NCBI GenBank assembly: GCA_029215795.1
Contig: JARDYH010000001.1
Location: forward strand, 295,126,654 to 295,190,653
Source: Anniella stebbinsi
Lineage: Eukaryota; Chordata; Lepidosauria; Squamata; Anniellidae
DNA length: 64,000 nt
Reading direction: 5' to 3'
Positions within the stretch are counted from its first letter, which is position 1; the number at the start of each line of letters is the position of its first letter. The translations under genes and the position numbers were made by a program. Of this stretch, positions 52,025-64,000 are shown in pieces. The notes under the pieces are model-generated. The model saw only the letters and a program-made list of their open reading frames with translations. It was not told the origin of the DNA and made no database searches.

Positions 52025-52628
52025 TTGGCTCAGAGTACTGTTTTAATTGGACAACTATTCTCAGATTGCCTATAAAACGTGCTTGTTATGCTCAGCCATT
52101 TCTTGTTGACTTTATTTTTGTAATGGAAATTGGAGCCAGTGCATCTTTATACTATTTCCCCCCACAATCTTGCCTCAAAGAAAGTTCCTCGTCATCTATG
52201 GACAGTGTGAGAAAACAACTTTTCACACAGCTGAGGCATGCACATTCCATGTATCTTCACTACTGTGTGTGATCCATATTTTGTACATTTTAGTCATGCT
52301 GAATACAGGATGTGTTTTTAGTCTTTAAAAATAGTAATGAATCCATATAATTTGTTAACTTGCTAGAAGCTCCACCCCTCCACTATGATAGCTGAAATAA
52401 CTGTGCTGGACTTTTGTTGTTGTTGTTAAGTCATTTGCCCTGTTAAACCAGCAAAAAACCATGAGATTACATTATGTTTTGGTGCCATGTCTCCAGAACA
52501 TAGCTTGGAAATAAGCTTTCTATTTTACTCTTGATCCAAACTTTTTTACATCAAAAGTTGTAACATTACATAATGGATTGCAAAGTGAAGCTGAACATTC
52601 ATAGAAAAACAATAATATACATTATCTT

Positions 52629-52652
52629 TGTGTGTGTGTGTGTGTGTGTGTA
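52629..52652. repeat. (TG)n microsatellite
   Basis: About 12 uninterrupted TG units. Confidence 0.94.
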
Positions 52653-52739
52653 TTTGACATTTCCACAATGGATCATCAAAGTTGATCATTGTTCAGTGAC
52701 TTCCTCATCTGCCTTTTTGGGGTTCATCAGATGACTGTT

Positions 52740-53060
52740 TTATTGCACACCTGCTACTGTCCACTCACGATTTTTCATGAATCCTTTAGATGATGCCGTC
52801 CGCCTCCCACATGCCTCCTGCTCCTTCTTGTCTTTTTTCCGTCACAAAATGGACCCCTGTTAATCCAACTCTTTTTGGGAAACGGAATGTGCCGGCATTT
52901 CTTGCTGTGTACAGAAAAAACAGCATGATAAAAATGGCTCCTGAACAGGCCACGTGATCTTTGTTTACTTCCTCTTTCTTCTCCAGAAGAAAGAGGAAGT
53001 ATTGTGGGACAGGAGCGGAAGCGGTGAAGCAACAGTAGGGAACCGTGATTTAGGGAACTG
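52740..53060. repeat. Unclassified GC-richer repeat with perfect hairpin
   Basis: Contains CGTCACAAAATGGACCCC and GTCCGCCTCCCACATGCC, and a perfect 14-bp stem ACTTCCTCTTTCTT / AAGAAAGAGGAAGT with a 6-nt loop at 52967-53000. An overlapping 99-codon frame is judged accidental. Confidence 0.5.
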
Positions 53061-53279
53061 TGATTTCCCCCCATCTGATGACACTCTTTATCCTTTCTCT
53101 TTCTGGCTTACTAGAATGATACTTCAATAAAGTTTTTGCGCCACTTAGATTTTCGTTGAAGCCTCCTCCTATCATGGGCTTTGTAAAAGTTCTGCAGGCC
53201 AATGTAATTAGCACAGTATATTTGAATTCTCTGAGATGGTTCTCCAAATTAGCATAAGCTTGATGCTTCATGAGTCTTA

Positions 53280-53460
53280 TTTGCCAGGTAGGACAAATCA
53301 TTTGAATCTGTATCAAATTGAATCTGTATTGAATCACTGTCATTTGAATCTGTATTGACTCTGCATAGAATCTCCAGTGAATTGAATCTTTATTGAATTG
53401 ATATTGAATGATGCCTTGTGAGTTATTTGCCAGGTAGCACAAATCACTGCTGTCTGAATC
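53280..53460. repeat. GAATCT-rich degenerate repeat
   Basis: Eight or so TTGAATCTGTATTGA-like units of uneven length, perhaps a decayed relative of the GATCCGAATC-type transposon interiors. Confidence 0.6.
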
Positions 53461-55472
53461 TTTGTATATGAGAAAACAACAATAATCACCCTTCAACTTT
53501 GGAGGCATATGACAGCACGTTTGAAACTAAACATGAAAATTAGACAAAGCTATTCATTTTAGCTAGTATTTATATATGGTGACAACATATTTGTATGTTC
53601 ACAGATTGATTTGTGCACCTCAAAAACTACAAATTCCATATGCACTGCATATATGATATTGAAAGGTTTAAATATGAAACAAATACAAAAAGGCTTCTCT
53701 TTTTACATAAAAGTCATATTGGCACTAGTGCATTTTCCAAGACGGCTCCAGAACTGAAATGGACTATAAACCTGATATCTACACTTCTGTAAAAGTTTTA
53801 GTTATAACTTGCATCCTCTCCCCGTACATAATCTGGTATCACAATTACTAGAAAATAAAAACCTGGTGCATCAAGCATGGCCAAACAATGAAATCTAGGG
53901 GATTATGTTATATATGAAACCTTATGATAAGTTGATAACAGGCTAGTCTGCTCCATTGAAATATGGAATAAGGAAGAAAGGAGAGGTGAAGTTGTTACAC
54001 TCAAGAAAACAGACTAGACAGGTTGACTGCCTAAAAGGGACATCTTTTATTTAGAAAAAGAGTGAAATTGCCCCTTTGTCCATCTGGAAGCTTGGCTAGA
54101 TGGCCCTCCTAAACCACTCTCTTCTGATCCTCAAGTGTACGTAAGAACTGTAGTGCAGGAGTGGGTTCTGGCAGCTTGGGTTGCCTTTCTATCCCACAGA
54201 GGAGTGTGGTTTTGTTCCACCGAGAATTGTGATGCAAATCTGTAATACTATAGTGTTGAACTGCCACGGCCTTGGGTCATGTCAATATGGCGGTAGCTCT
54301 TTACAATAAAGATCTTATTGAGGCGGGCAGGAGAGCCTGTCTAACCTGTATTATTTTACTCAGTTACATCTCTTTTCTGCATTTGAGGTTGAACCGGTTC
54401 CAGCCCTAATGTGCTACTGAGCTGTTGCCAGTGCGCTTTTTATTAAGCAATGGTCTTAGAAAGTAAAACCTGAGTCTTTAATGTGGCCTCTCTACCTGTT
54501 TTAATACTGGTGAGAATAATCTTATATTTCACCAAAACTATGTGTATTTAGTTTCCGGCTTCCTGGATAATTGAGGGTTCCTATTAAAAAGACTTGAACA
54601 ATCCTTGCTATAGAAAAATGGCTCTATAGACCTCCTCTGTTTGGAATTAAAGGTGAAGGTGTTAAGCCCAGACAATAAAACTCAGATCAAAGTAGCCAAC
54701 AGAAGGGGGCCACAAGAAGAGCAGATTGTCCCATCGCATCACAGAAGGTGCCACCTCTCTTTTTCTGTAATTGAATTTCATGAAAGAAGCAAAGCTATTC
54801 TTTCCCAATGTAATTCAACCGGGCTCCTGGCTGGATCGACAAGGAAAGCACCTGCTTTGTTTGCTTTAGGTTTGGGCAGCAGACCCTTCTCACCTGATGG
54901 GGGTTGGTTAATCCATAACCCCAGCTTGTGGGGGCAGCAGCAACACCTGTCGGCCAAGCAGGCTGTTAACCTTATTCATGTCCTAATATTAGGCAGGCTT
55001 TGGATTCTGTTGGGTTGCTGTGAAGAACATTTGTCCTTCCAACTGTGTCAGCCACAGAAGAGTTGAATAACATGAGATCATTGATGTCTGAAATGCTTTT
55101 TGTTGAGCCTTAATGTTGCTCGCATGAAGAAAACTAGGAGACCGAAGCATCTGCTAACTGACTGGAATTATTATGGGTTGGATGTATGACATGGATGGAG
55201 AATATTTTCCAATACATCTCTCACTATCTTCTAAGCTTTGTTCAAAGATTTAAATCCCCTCCTAGAATCAGAGCCTGGGCACGGGAAGGGACCTATTATC
55301 ATGAGGAAAAAATTGAGGCCAAATTCACGCTCGAGGATGTTCATGGAAACTTTCTTTCCCCATCTATAAGGGTTGTCCAGATCCTGCATCACAGGCTTTA
55401 CAGGGCACAGATAGAAATGATGTTTGGGCACTTATGATAAGAAAAACATATCAAATATGTTAAAATATAGAC

Positions 55473-55589
55473 CAGGGGGAGGGAACTTGTGGCCCTCCAG
55501 ATGTTTTAGCCTACAACTCCCATCAGCAAAGCTAGTGGGGGATGATGAGAATTGTAGATCACACATTTGGAGGGCCACAAGTTGCCCAC
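55473..55589. mobile_element. Palindromic hairpin MITE with hAT-like end
   Basis: CAGGGGGAGGGAACTTGTGG to CCACAAGTTGCCCACA, with GCCTACAACTCCCATCAGC. Same termini as the hAT element at 24719. Confidence 0.8.
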
Positions 55590-55870
55590 ATAAGACCATA
55601 AGAGCCATGCTGGATCAGACCAAGGGTCCATCTACTCCAGAAACTAGGTGTACATAGGCTTTCTGCCTCTGATATTGGAGGTAGCACATAGCCATCAGAA
55701 CTGATAGCCAGTGATGGCCCTCTTCTCCATGAATTTATCCAACCTCCTTTTAAAGCCATCCAAATTGGTGGCCATCACAACCTCTTGTGGAACTGAATGC
55801 CATAGTTTGACTATGTGCTGTGTGAAGAAGGACTTCCTCTTATCTGCCCTAAATCTCCCACTAATCAGCT
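55590..55870 (-). mobile_element. CR1-type LINE 3' end, reverse
   Basis: CATAAGAGCCATGCTGGATC, then ACTTCCTCTTATCTGCCC and the reverse complement of LWHSVPQEVVMATN. Abuts the preceding MITE. Confidence 0.85.
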
Positions 55871-57869
55871 TCTTGGAAAGCCCTGGGTTTTAATGTTATG
55901 GGAGAGGGATATGTCATGCACAATACTTTTTTCTTGGCATGAACATCCCTAATTCCCTAATTCAAGGGCTAATGGTAGAAAGCTGTTCTGCTAACCCAAG
56001 CACTTCCATTCCTATTGCCTGTGGCTGTCTGGAACCAACATCCTGCTTGGTATCCCAGCATTCAAAATTAATACAATTGACACCATCCTCATTCAACATA
56101 TCTTCAAAAGCTATGTCTGCCCTCTGAGTGGGGCACAGCCCTGGTCTTCTTTTCTATGGCATGTTAGATTCGACCCATTAAGTACAGAACAGACATCATT
56201 AAAATGACTGAAAAAGTCAGACTACTTTATCAAAACCATTCTATGCATATCTCTGTTCCTGGATGCAGGATTTCAATTCCCACTTCATATCGCCAAATGT
56301 GGAAGTGAGTATGTGACACAGGTCTTACCCAGGGGGAAGTGAGTATAAAGGCCACATGCATATGCTGCAATTCTGGAGAAGTACAGAAATACCATTGAAT
56401 GTGGTAATAGGCAAAATTTTAGCCTCTTATGAATTAAAGTTTACATTTAAAATAAAAAAAACAGGCATTTAGCTTTCATAGTTGTGAACATGTTTTTTTA
56501 AGGTATGGACAATGCTTTCCTTAAAGTTCAAAAGTCATGTACCTATCTTTTATATCATCTTCTCTCCTGAAGACATAGACAGACTCTCTTCCTATGTTTC
56601 CACTGTGGTAGTGTCATAGAGCAGGATCGGACCTCTGTTCTTCAGAAGATCCTGATCCTTGTCCTCTGGAGAAGAGGCTCCAGAGTTACTGGTTCAGGGA
56701 CAGGATTCATTTAGAAAAAAGCATTACAAGGCTTCTACTACCCTGGGATCTATTTCCACAGAAAGCCTGCAAGCATCAGCTTTCCTGCATCCAGAGGAGG
56801 TCGCATTGCCATCTTTGGACTCTGAGGGCTCGGGCCATGAGGACACTTGCACATCACAACCACTTCCATGGCTTGAGGCTACTAAAACAGACCAGGTCCC
56901 TTTAAGAGAGAAGCTTCAGTCAGTGTAGATGCAAAGCCAACCAGCCTAAAAGTAGGCAACCTCCTACTTAAGGCTCGGTCTTGATCTGCTTCTTGTTGGA
57001 GCAACATAGAAACAACTCTTCAGCCTCAGGACCACTTAGAGATTTCCATTGTGCTGATCTCTCTCTCTTCTTGCTTACCTGAGAAGCCTGATCTAACCTA
57101 TACCCTGTTCAAGATCTGATTCATAGCATACCCCTGCAACCCAGGTTATAGCACAGGGCATTGACATGAAATGGCACAGGTAGATGTGCCAGCCTGTCAC
57201 AACAAAAACAGCAAAGAATCTCATGGCACCTTAAAGTTTAACTGCTTTAGGCTGCAGTGCTATGGTTCCTTGGATAGCATCCCAAGAGCCCTAGGTATTT
57301 TTGCTTTGTTTTTAGATCTTACACATTGATAGCAGAGACAGAGGTCTGCCTTTGCAAAGAAAGACCTGATCTCCTAAGTCTTATCTGGGAGGCTGTGCTA
57401 AGATCCACACCCAGTGCTTCTCTAACAGCAGAACTCTGGCTTGGATAACACAAAAAGAAGGTATTCTGGTGGAATTCCCTGGATGTGCCAGGAGAGGATG
57501 TGGATCCTGTGCACCCACACGCTTCCTGTGCCCTGACATGCTCCTGGAATTGGGGAAGAACTCCATCAGCCCTGGAGGTGGCATAGCTCATTTCCTTCCC
57601 ATTGGAATCAATGGGAGAGAAACTGCTTAAGAAAAAAGCCACTCCTCCCTCCCTCCCTTCTGCCCTGCTGGCATGAATCCACCAGGACTTTGGATAAGGC
57701 AGTCCCTCTGCTTTCCGTTCTCCCCCACCTCCTCACTGGTAGGATTGCTCAGCCCTTGTAGCATTAGGTAGCATGTTTTATGGCAGGTGTATATATTGTC
57801 TCAGCCATTATGATTTACATTTTGTTTCATCCATCTGTAGTACACACATATTTGTGTGTACTACAGATG

Positions 57870-58390
57870 GATGAAGATTTCATTTCAGTTCGTATTTGAT
57901 CAGAATTTACAAAACTTTGCAGATTTCTTCAAATTCAGGATGGAAATAACTTAAAGAGAATTAAATTAATTGAGAATTAAAGAAAAAAAATGAATGTAGG
58001 ATAAATGGAAATCAACAGAGTTGTTAATCTGCGCCCAGGGCTTTGAGTGCTTTGCTTTTAAAAGTTTAAGTCTGAATCCCTGTGAGTTCAATCATTTTAG
58101 AGTTGAATTAAGGTTGCCACCTTTCCCCCCCTCATAGGCTCCTCATCATTAACAGCTACATTGCAGGCAGGTACATCACTTTCCTTTCCATGCTGGAAAT
58201 ACCTGTACCTATTGAATTTCACCAGTGAAAATGGGTGTGGATTTCTTTTCAATTTGATTTTGATAAGGACTTACCAAAATTTGCAGATTTCTTCATATTC
58301 GGGATGGAAATAATAATAATAATAATAATAATATTAAAAAACAGAATGTAGAAGAAAATGGATTTGATAGATTTGTACATCCCAAGTGTA
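57870..58390. mobile_element. Degraded transposon with internal direct repeat
   Basis: Two similar segments, GCAGATTTCTTCAAATTCAGG (57919) and GCAGATTTCTTCATATTCGGG (58282), each followed by ATGGAAATAA; ends near TTTGTACATCCCA. Includes an (AAT)n run at 58307-58334. Confidence 0.55.
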
Positions 58391-59101
58391 TACCACTAGG
58401 AGCTGTCTTTAAGCCACCGATCAGCAATCTTGGAACAGATCCTTATGATTCCAAGTGCTGCATCACCCACATTTATCTCAGGAAGACAGTTACCTTCAAG
58501 AGCACTAAAATAATCAGAAGTTACTATATCAAGCAAAACGCCACCCACAGGTCCTCTAGGTAATTTAGATTGTTGAATGCAAATACCCAGGATGTCATAT
58601 GTTTAGTACATAGGAAAAACAGCAACTAAGGTACTCGCATATTTTAGGAACCATAAATTTACAGTATTGACAAATTAAATGGAATAACCAGTTGCTAGGC
58701 CACCAGTTGAGATAAGCACAGGCTATCAAATCTGTCAATTATTGCAACAGAGATGCCAACTAATACAAGAACAATGGAAACAAGAGAAAACTTCTAGATA
58801 TATAAATGACCCACATGGTTCTGGTCCTGTATTGGCTTATGAAGCACCTGAGCCTTACTCCCTTGCTAGAGGAAGCCTCCTGTGAGTTGACTCAAGTGTC
58901 TTTGTTGCTTACGTCAGTAGTTGGCAGGATGGAGTAAACAGTGGGAGGGAGCCCATTTCCAGCAACCAACACCATCCATCTGCCATTTTGTTTTTGGTTT
59001 TGGTGGCACTGCATTGCTGAAGCCTGAATCATGTGTAGGTCCAGGCTAGGTTTGGTTTGCCTTTCAGGGAAGCTCACTTTGTCTTGGGAAGCACCAGAAA
59101 T

Positions 59102-59421
59102 TAGGCTGACCATCTGAAAAGGAGGACAGGGCTCATGTAACTTTAACAGTTGTAGAGAAAAGGGAATTTCAGCCGGTGTCATTTGTATGCAATTAGTTCC
59201 TGGTGATATTCCCTCTTCATCACTACAGTTAAAGTTGCAGGGGCCCTGCCTTCTTTTGTATCTGGTCACTCTAATATAGTGCCTGCAACTTTAACTGTTG
59301 TGATGAAGAGGGAATTTCACCAGGAACTAACTGCATACAAATGACACTGGCTGAAATTCCCTTTTCTCTACAACTGTTAAAGTTACATGAGCGCTGTCCT
59401 CCTTTTCAGATAGTCAGCCTA
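59102..59421. mobile_element. Long foldback element, copy 2
   Basis: Same arm interior as copy 1 (AACTTTAACAGTTGTAGAG and complement) but outer ends TAGGCTGACCATCTGAAAAG and CTTTTCAGATAGTCAGCCTA. Confidence 0.87.
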
Positions 59422-60579
59422 CCAGAAATGGTCTGAAGGTGCCAATTTGGCTTTGGCTAGGTTCGATGCTCATCCTTCACACCCACACCCACCCACCAGG
59501 TAAGGATAACACTTCATGCCATAAGATCCTTCCTAGGCTGATACTCCACACAAAAGTAAACCAATGGTTTTAGTGGGCTAGTGCCAATGGCCCTTGCTTA
59601 TGGGCGCTCCTTCTTGTTCCTTGGCCAGTGGCAACGACCTGCTTGTGATGACAGTCTGCTGGCATATCTTGCCATGAGCACAATATTTCTTACATATTGA
59701 GAAGCCCCCGTGATTATTGACATGCCCAGGTTTCAGCTTTAGTTTATGCTGGAGGCAGTTACCATGTGTGTGAGTGCTTCTCAAATGTTTTAGAGTGGGA
59801 ACCAGCTGAAAACTTACCCAGCCTTTTGGGACCCACCTGTAAACTAGCTCTACCTTTTGCGCCTTACATACCCCCTCTGCAACAGAAAGCTCAAGAACAT
59901 CGTGTCAGTAGTTAACATTTATTATTGATTTATTATTTATTTTATTTTATTCCATTTATATACTGCTCCATAGCCTGGAACTAGCATTGATTAGTTTTCG
60001 GTGCCAGGTGGAGGAAAAAAATCCACTTTCTGCAAGGCCTTTTGATTAACAGTTGGGCCTATCTATCAGAACAGGATAGTTGAAGGGCAGTATATATTCA
60101 ATTTGACACTGACTGACCTTTGTGTCAAATGTAATTGCATTTTATAATGATAAGAGATTGTATATTGTGATCTCTCTGGGATCGTTTTACGATGAAGGGC
60201 CTATTTATTTATTTAAAAATTATAAATAAATAGGCACTATTTATTTGAATAAAATTTAAGCATGGCATAAAAGAAGGGAGAGCCCTTTAAGAGCTTGTAT
60301 CTCAGAGGGTCTCACAGCAGTAATGGTCTGCTGCTGGCCTGGTGAAAAAAAGAAAAAGGCCCTCATTGTGCAACCCACTCAGGAACACATCAGGACCCTC
60401 AGTTTGAGAAGCATTGTTGTATGCCATAAAATAGCAGCCCGAGTAGGCACAGCAGAAAGCATAGCTTCAATGAAAAAGCACCTCTCATTCAGGGGCTTTC
60501 CCCACAAATGAATCTATGAATTGATGATAGGCTATTAAAAAAGATCCTGTCAGCCTTGTATTAATAGTGTCATTATGCT

Positions 60580-60596
60580 GTCACTAGGTGGCAGTG
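60580..60596 (+). promoter_or_regulatory. CTCF-like binding motif
   Basis: GTCACTAGGTGGCAGTG matches the CTCF core consensus (CCASYAGRKGGCRS type) at nearly all informative positions. Occupancy cannot be judged from sequence. Confidence 0.5.
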
Positions 60597-61334
60597 GACT
60601 TCTTGCCTTTGCTTTCTGATTGCCATGTCCTCTAAGCCTTCCATGACAATTGTAGTGCTACCAGGCATGATTAAGAAACAGAATCTCAGGTAGGACTATG
60701 CATATAGGGCCTGGCTCAGTTGAAAATGGCTCCCATTGAGTTCTATGGAACATAGTAGTTTGGTAAGTAGTGGGGAGAGATAGTAAAACCTCACCCTGAG
60801 ATCACCAGGGATGAGGATCTTTTTAGCCCTGTCCCCACTGATGGTGTCTCAGATGCACCCATGACTTCTCCCCATAAGTGAGTGCCTGCCATACATTCCT
60901 ATGATTAAAAACTAAATCACTGGACTTCGGGACAATGCTGTGGTGGGGGTGAAACCTGCCAGCCATCCCCGAGAATATATGGCCTGGATTTCACCAGAAG
61001 GGACCCTTGAATGGATTATGCAGAGACACATTGCACTTTCTCCCAGGGGTCTCTGCAATATAAGGCTCCATCACCATATACATCCCACCCATTCTAAGAA
61101 TGGTCATTCTTGGGCTGTTGGATCCAGCCGTCGCACACATGGAAGTCACTCATCCCATAGGACTTCTACTGTGCAAAGGGACTATCCTGTGTGTTCCTCT
61201 CCACTGCAGATTCCTGTGTGCCCCAAATCTACTCTCTTTTGCAAATTTCAACCCTCCGGAACAGATTTGGAAGGCTTGTAGGGGGAGCAGTGGGAGGCGG
61301 AATCCATTCTGCTAATGGTTTCTGTCTGCTAACA

Positions 61335-61456
61335 CAGGGATGGGCTACTTGTGGCCCTCCAGATGGTTTGGCCTTCAACACCCATTAGCCCTAGTCAGCA
61401 TTGCTATTAGTGAGGGATCATGGGAGTTGTTGGTCAAAATATCTCAAGGGCCCCTA
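61335..61456. mobile_element. Palindromic hairpin MITE with hAT-like end
   Basis: CAGGGATGGGCTACTTGTGG, GCCTTCAACACCCATTAGCC and GGGAGTTGTTGGTC; right terminus eroded. Confidence 0.75.
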
Positions 61457-62039
61457 TTCTAGTAGATGACCAGTGTTGGAAAGTTGGATCCATACACGTA
61501 TTGTAACCATAAGCCCTATTCAGAAATTACTTGGAATGCACAAAGCAGGGGGTGAAGGATTGTGCCTTCTCCCATGTACAGAAGCTACATGGATAGACTT
61601 TTTCAGACATGATGACAAATGCACATAGGGAACAGGGCAAATCGGCCAATTCCCACTCCTCCTACCTCTGTCTGCATTCAGAGGAATGTCTGAACAGTGC
61701 AATAAGGCTTCACTTGGTTTAGATAACCCCTTCCACACATACATCAGCATCTGTCTGTGGTGGTGGTGGGGAGCAGGAGAGCACTCGCTGACCTTGCTCC
61801 CAACTTTGCATATCCTCTTGGACAGAGCCTTCCCACTGAGCATGGCTGGCTGGGGCATGCTGGGAGCTGTAGGCCTTTTTTCTATCTAAACATGTGTAGG
61901 ATTTTTTTATCTAAATATGCATCTATGATCATCCAGAGTTACTCTTCCCCAGATTGACAGGGTGAGGGGGAGAGATGAGGGGGAGAGATTGGGGCTTAAT
62001 TAAGGCCCCTCTGAGCCAAACTAAAAGTTGTTAAAGCAC

Positions 62040-62365
62040 AGATAATGGAGCGATGTGTGCATGGCCCTCATTTGGATTGGGACCATGGTACTCTGGGAAA
62101 GGACCATATAAGCTTCCTCCAACCGATTCCTCCCTATCCCCAAAATTCCAGCTCCTCCTCCCTAGAGGGTGGGGGTTAAAAAAGAAAAAAGAATTGTTTT
62201 CTGTTGCAGTGCCTCCTCTCCTGGAATCTTCCTTTCCTGGAATGCCACAGTTCCAATCTGAATTGGGGCCAGAAATGCTTACAGGAGAGTAGAGAAAGCT
62301 AGCATGCATAGTTCCACTATGGACATTAGTTTGGCCTTCATTGGTTCCCCTCATTTGAACCAGGG
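62040..62365. mobile_element. Probable MITE with CCAATCTGAATTGGG units
   Basis: CATTTGGATTGGGACCATGG and TTCCAATCTGAATTGGGGCC occur as inverted parts; a related piece is at 17540-17575. Confidence 0.45.
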
Positions 62366-62635
62366 ATGTCCTGGCCCAGATCTCCCTCTTGTATCCATGG
62401 CATTAATGCTGCTTTTGTTCAGGTACTTCATATCCAGGGAAGGACTTCATACTTCTGGATGTTACATACCTGAAATTCTGTTGTATAAAGCCTTCTGGAA
62501 GTCCGAGCTCTTGTTTCCCTGTGTATTTTGTTTGCTTTGTTCATTTTGCCGCATGATGTTGTGGTTGCCCCCTCATTTTTGAAGGGTTGCCATTATGCTA
62601 CTGGGCAAATACAATGATCAGAAAGCAGTCCAAGG

Positions 62636-62765
62636 GCTAGATCTACATCAATCAGAATATAACACGTTGAAAACAGTTTGAAAACGGTGTATGTGATGTG
62701 TTCTGGGCCACAACAGTTGTCAATATTGTTATAAACCATTATAAAGCGGTAGTGTAGAACATGCC
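62636..62765. mobile_element. MITE, GATCTACATCAATCAG unit
   Basis: GCTAGATCTACATCAATCAG, TTCTGGGCCACAACAGTTG and AAGCGGTAGTGTAGAACATG match the nested unit at 48388-48500. Confidence 0.65.
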
Positions 62766-63367
62766 CAGGATGCCGCACTGTGCTTTTCCTTACTGTCACC
62801 TCGTTTATGCCAATGATCTCCAATTATAAGATGGAGCGGGAGCTTCCTTCCTGTTTTCCAAGTGTGCTGTCCCAATCACAAGGACACATGGTTTGGATGA
62901 TGTCTCCGAAGCAAACAAACAAGCTGGTCACGTGTTTGGCCAAGAATGCCTGTAATTCCAATATGTTGGCACAGTGTGATCCCTAATTACTGCCTCTTTT
63001 AAATACAAGTTAAATGTTGTGCAAATGAAAAATTATTGTAGTGTTTCCATGCAATAACCCACCCCCCAACAACTTTGTAACCCAAGTATTTCTGCCCGCA
63101 GGAGACAGACCAGAAAGAACATTGAGAAATGTTGGCTTAATTCGTCTAATTGGCTTTTTGCCTCGGTACCATGTGTACATGAAGTGTGCATACATTTCGC
63201 TGCATCAAGGCATTGCCAGAGTGCTTGGTGAGTACAAAGAAGGTACGGTTTTGTTTGGGGCTAAACCGATTTTTGGGGTGGATGGCTGTGTGCCCAAAAA
63301 CATGTAAAGATACGCAGTTGTCTGCTTCACTGAATTGACACATACTTTTTGAAGCACAACCTTCGAA

Positions 63368-63722
63368 ATCAGGGGTGCTTAACCTCAGGCCCATGAGCTG
63401 AATCCAGTCCACCTGGGGTCCCAATCTGGCCCTCCAGAGTTCCTCAGATGGCCCCTCCCCTTCCCCCCACCCACCTATCATTTGATGCTTCCTCAGCTTT
63501 TGCATATTTCTTTCCCCATTCTAAAAGGTTGAACGGCCTCTCCAAAGGCTTAGTTACAGGCAGTAAGGGCTTTAAACTAAAATAGGCTGGTATTTTTGGC
63601 ATTCCCCACCTCCTTTTGCCTTTGGTCCTGCTCTTTTTGCCTTCAGCCCCGCCCACCACTGGAGTGCAGCATTCTAAGAGCTTCTCCAAAACTGAATTTG
63701 GCCCTCGGGCTGAAAGAGGTTC
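63368..63722 (+). mobile_element. hAT-like repeat, fullest copy of the GGCCTGAAGGGC family
   Basis: Starts CAGGGGTGCTTAACCTCAGG and ends GGCCCTCGGGCTGAAAGAGG, weakly inverted. Contains CTAAAAGGTTGAACGGCC and CGCCCACCACTGGAG. Confidence 0.72.
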
Positions 63723-63725
63723 AAC

Positions 63726-63925
63726 TAGGGTGACCAGATAAAATCCAGGTCAGGGCTCATGTAACTGTAACAGTTGTAGAGAAAAGGGAATTTCAGCCAG
63801 TGTCATTTGTATGCAATTAGTTCCTGGTGATATTCCCTCTTCATCACAACAGTTAAAGTTGCAGGGGCCCTGCCTTCTTTTGTATATGGTGCCTCTAGTA
63901 TAGTGCATGCAACTTTAACTGTAGA
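63726..63925. mobile_element. Long foldback element, copy 3 (truncated)
   Basis: TAGGGTGACCAGATAAAATCC and the shared left arm, then the central CCTGCCTTCTTTTGTATATGG; the right arm is lost after GCAACTTTAACTG. Confidence 0.8.
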
Positions 63926-64000
63926 GGAAGTGCGGTCATTGAGGGCATCTTGCCCAAGGGCCCTTAAAATCCTGGAGCAGGCCCTGAGCCACCACCAGAA

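Larger units (their letters stand above)
46321..64000. other. Downstream flank without a recognised gene
   Basis: About 17.7 kb of LINE, SINE and MITE debris and unassigned AT-rich sequence. Open frames are short, unconserved, and mostly inside repeats. Recognised repeats and sites are listed separately. Unassigned stretches over 300 bp include 47270-47910, 50430-51180, 53060-55470, 55900-57860, 58400-59100, 60250-61190 and 62800-63360. Confidence 0.6.

Noticed and set aside
52949..52960. CACGTG as a TFEB/CLEAR site for a lysosomal gene
   Set aside because: It is in a repeat 8 kb past the gene; no full CLEAR element was seen in the TPCN2 promoter.
53050..53508. 152-codon minus-strand frame
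   Set aside because: Its length comes from the GAATCT degenerate repeat, which reads IQIQ/YRFN in this frame.
56659..56928. 89-codon open frame starting MSSGEEAPELL
   Set aside because: No known domain, no splice partners found, and the flanking sequence looks repeat-like; not enough to call a gene.

Overview
This is vertebrate nuclear DNA, most likely from a squamate reptile (a lizard). It holds one large split gene with GT-AG introns. The rest is a dense mix of old and young repeats: L2 and CR1 LINE fragments with the CR1-type TTCTTATG tail, tRNA-headed SINEs, and many short inverted-repeat DNA transposons. There are no bacterial-type operons, no CRISPR array and no recognisable long terminal repeat retrovirus. 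The squamate call is an inference from gene sequence and repeat style; no species can be named.

The gene is TPCN2, encoding two-pore channel 2, a lysosomal cation channel, on the + strand. All 25 coding exons were placed by hand between 4765 and 44950. Every intron is GT-AG, every exon junction keeps frame, and the assembled product is 771 residues (human TPC2 is 752 as I recall). The lysosomal dileucine motif, PI(3,5)P2-contacting residues, both selectivity filters and the voltage-insensitive second S4 are all present, so the gene looks intact and functional.

Layout: 1-4320 is upstream flank with a GATC-rich DNA transposon, a CpG-dense MITE, a SINE and two hairpin MITEs. 4320-4990 is a CpG-rich promoter/first-exon region. 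4943-44871 holds the 24 introns; the largest are intron 1 (7.3 kb) and intron 5 (5.8 kb). Intron 5 carries a striking 208-bp, ~97% identical inverted repeat. 44951 to about 46340 is the probable 3' UTR, invaded by MITEs. 46.3-64 kb has no recognisable protein-coding gene; it holds LINE, SINE and MITE debris, one strong CTCF-like motif and one weak exon-like segment.

The main novelty is in the repeats: a group of elements sharing GGCTNARTTC-type termini with 3-bp target duplications, a CpG-dense MITE family rich in ATGCGCAT, hairpin MITEs carrying ACTACAACTCCCA (close to the ZNF143 site), foldback elements with shared arms but different ends, and the long intronic inverted repeat.
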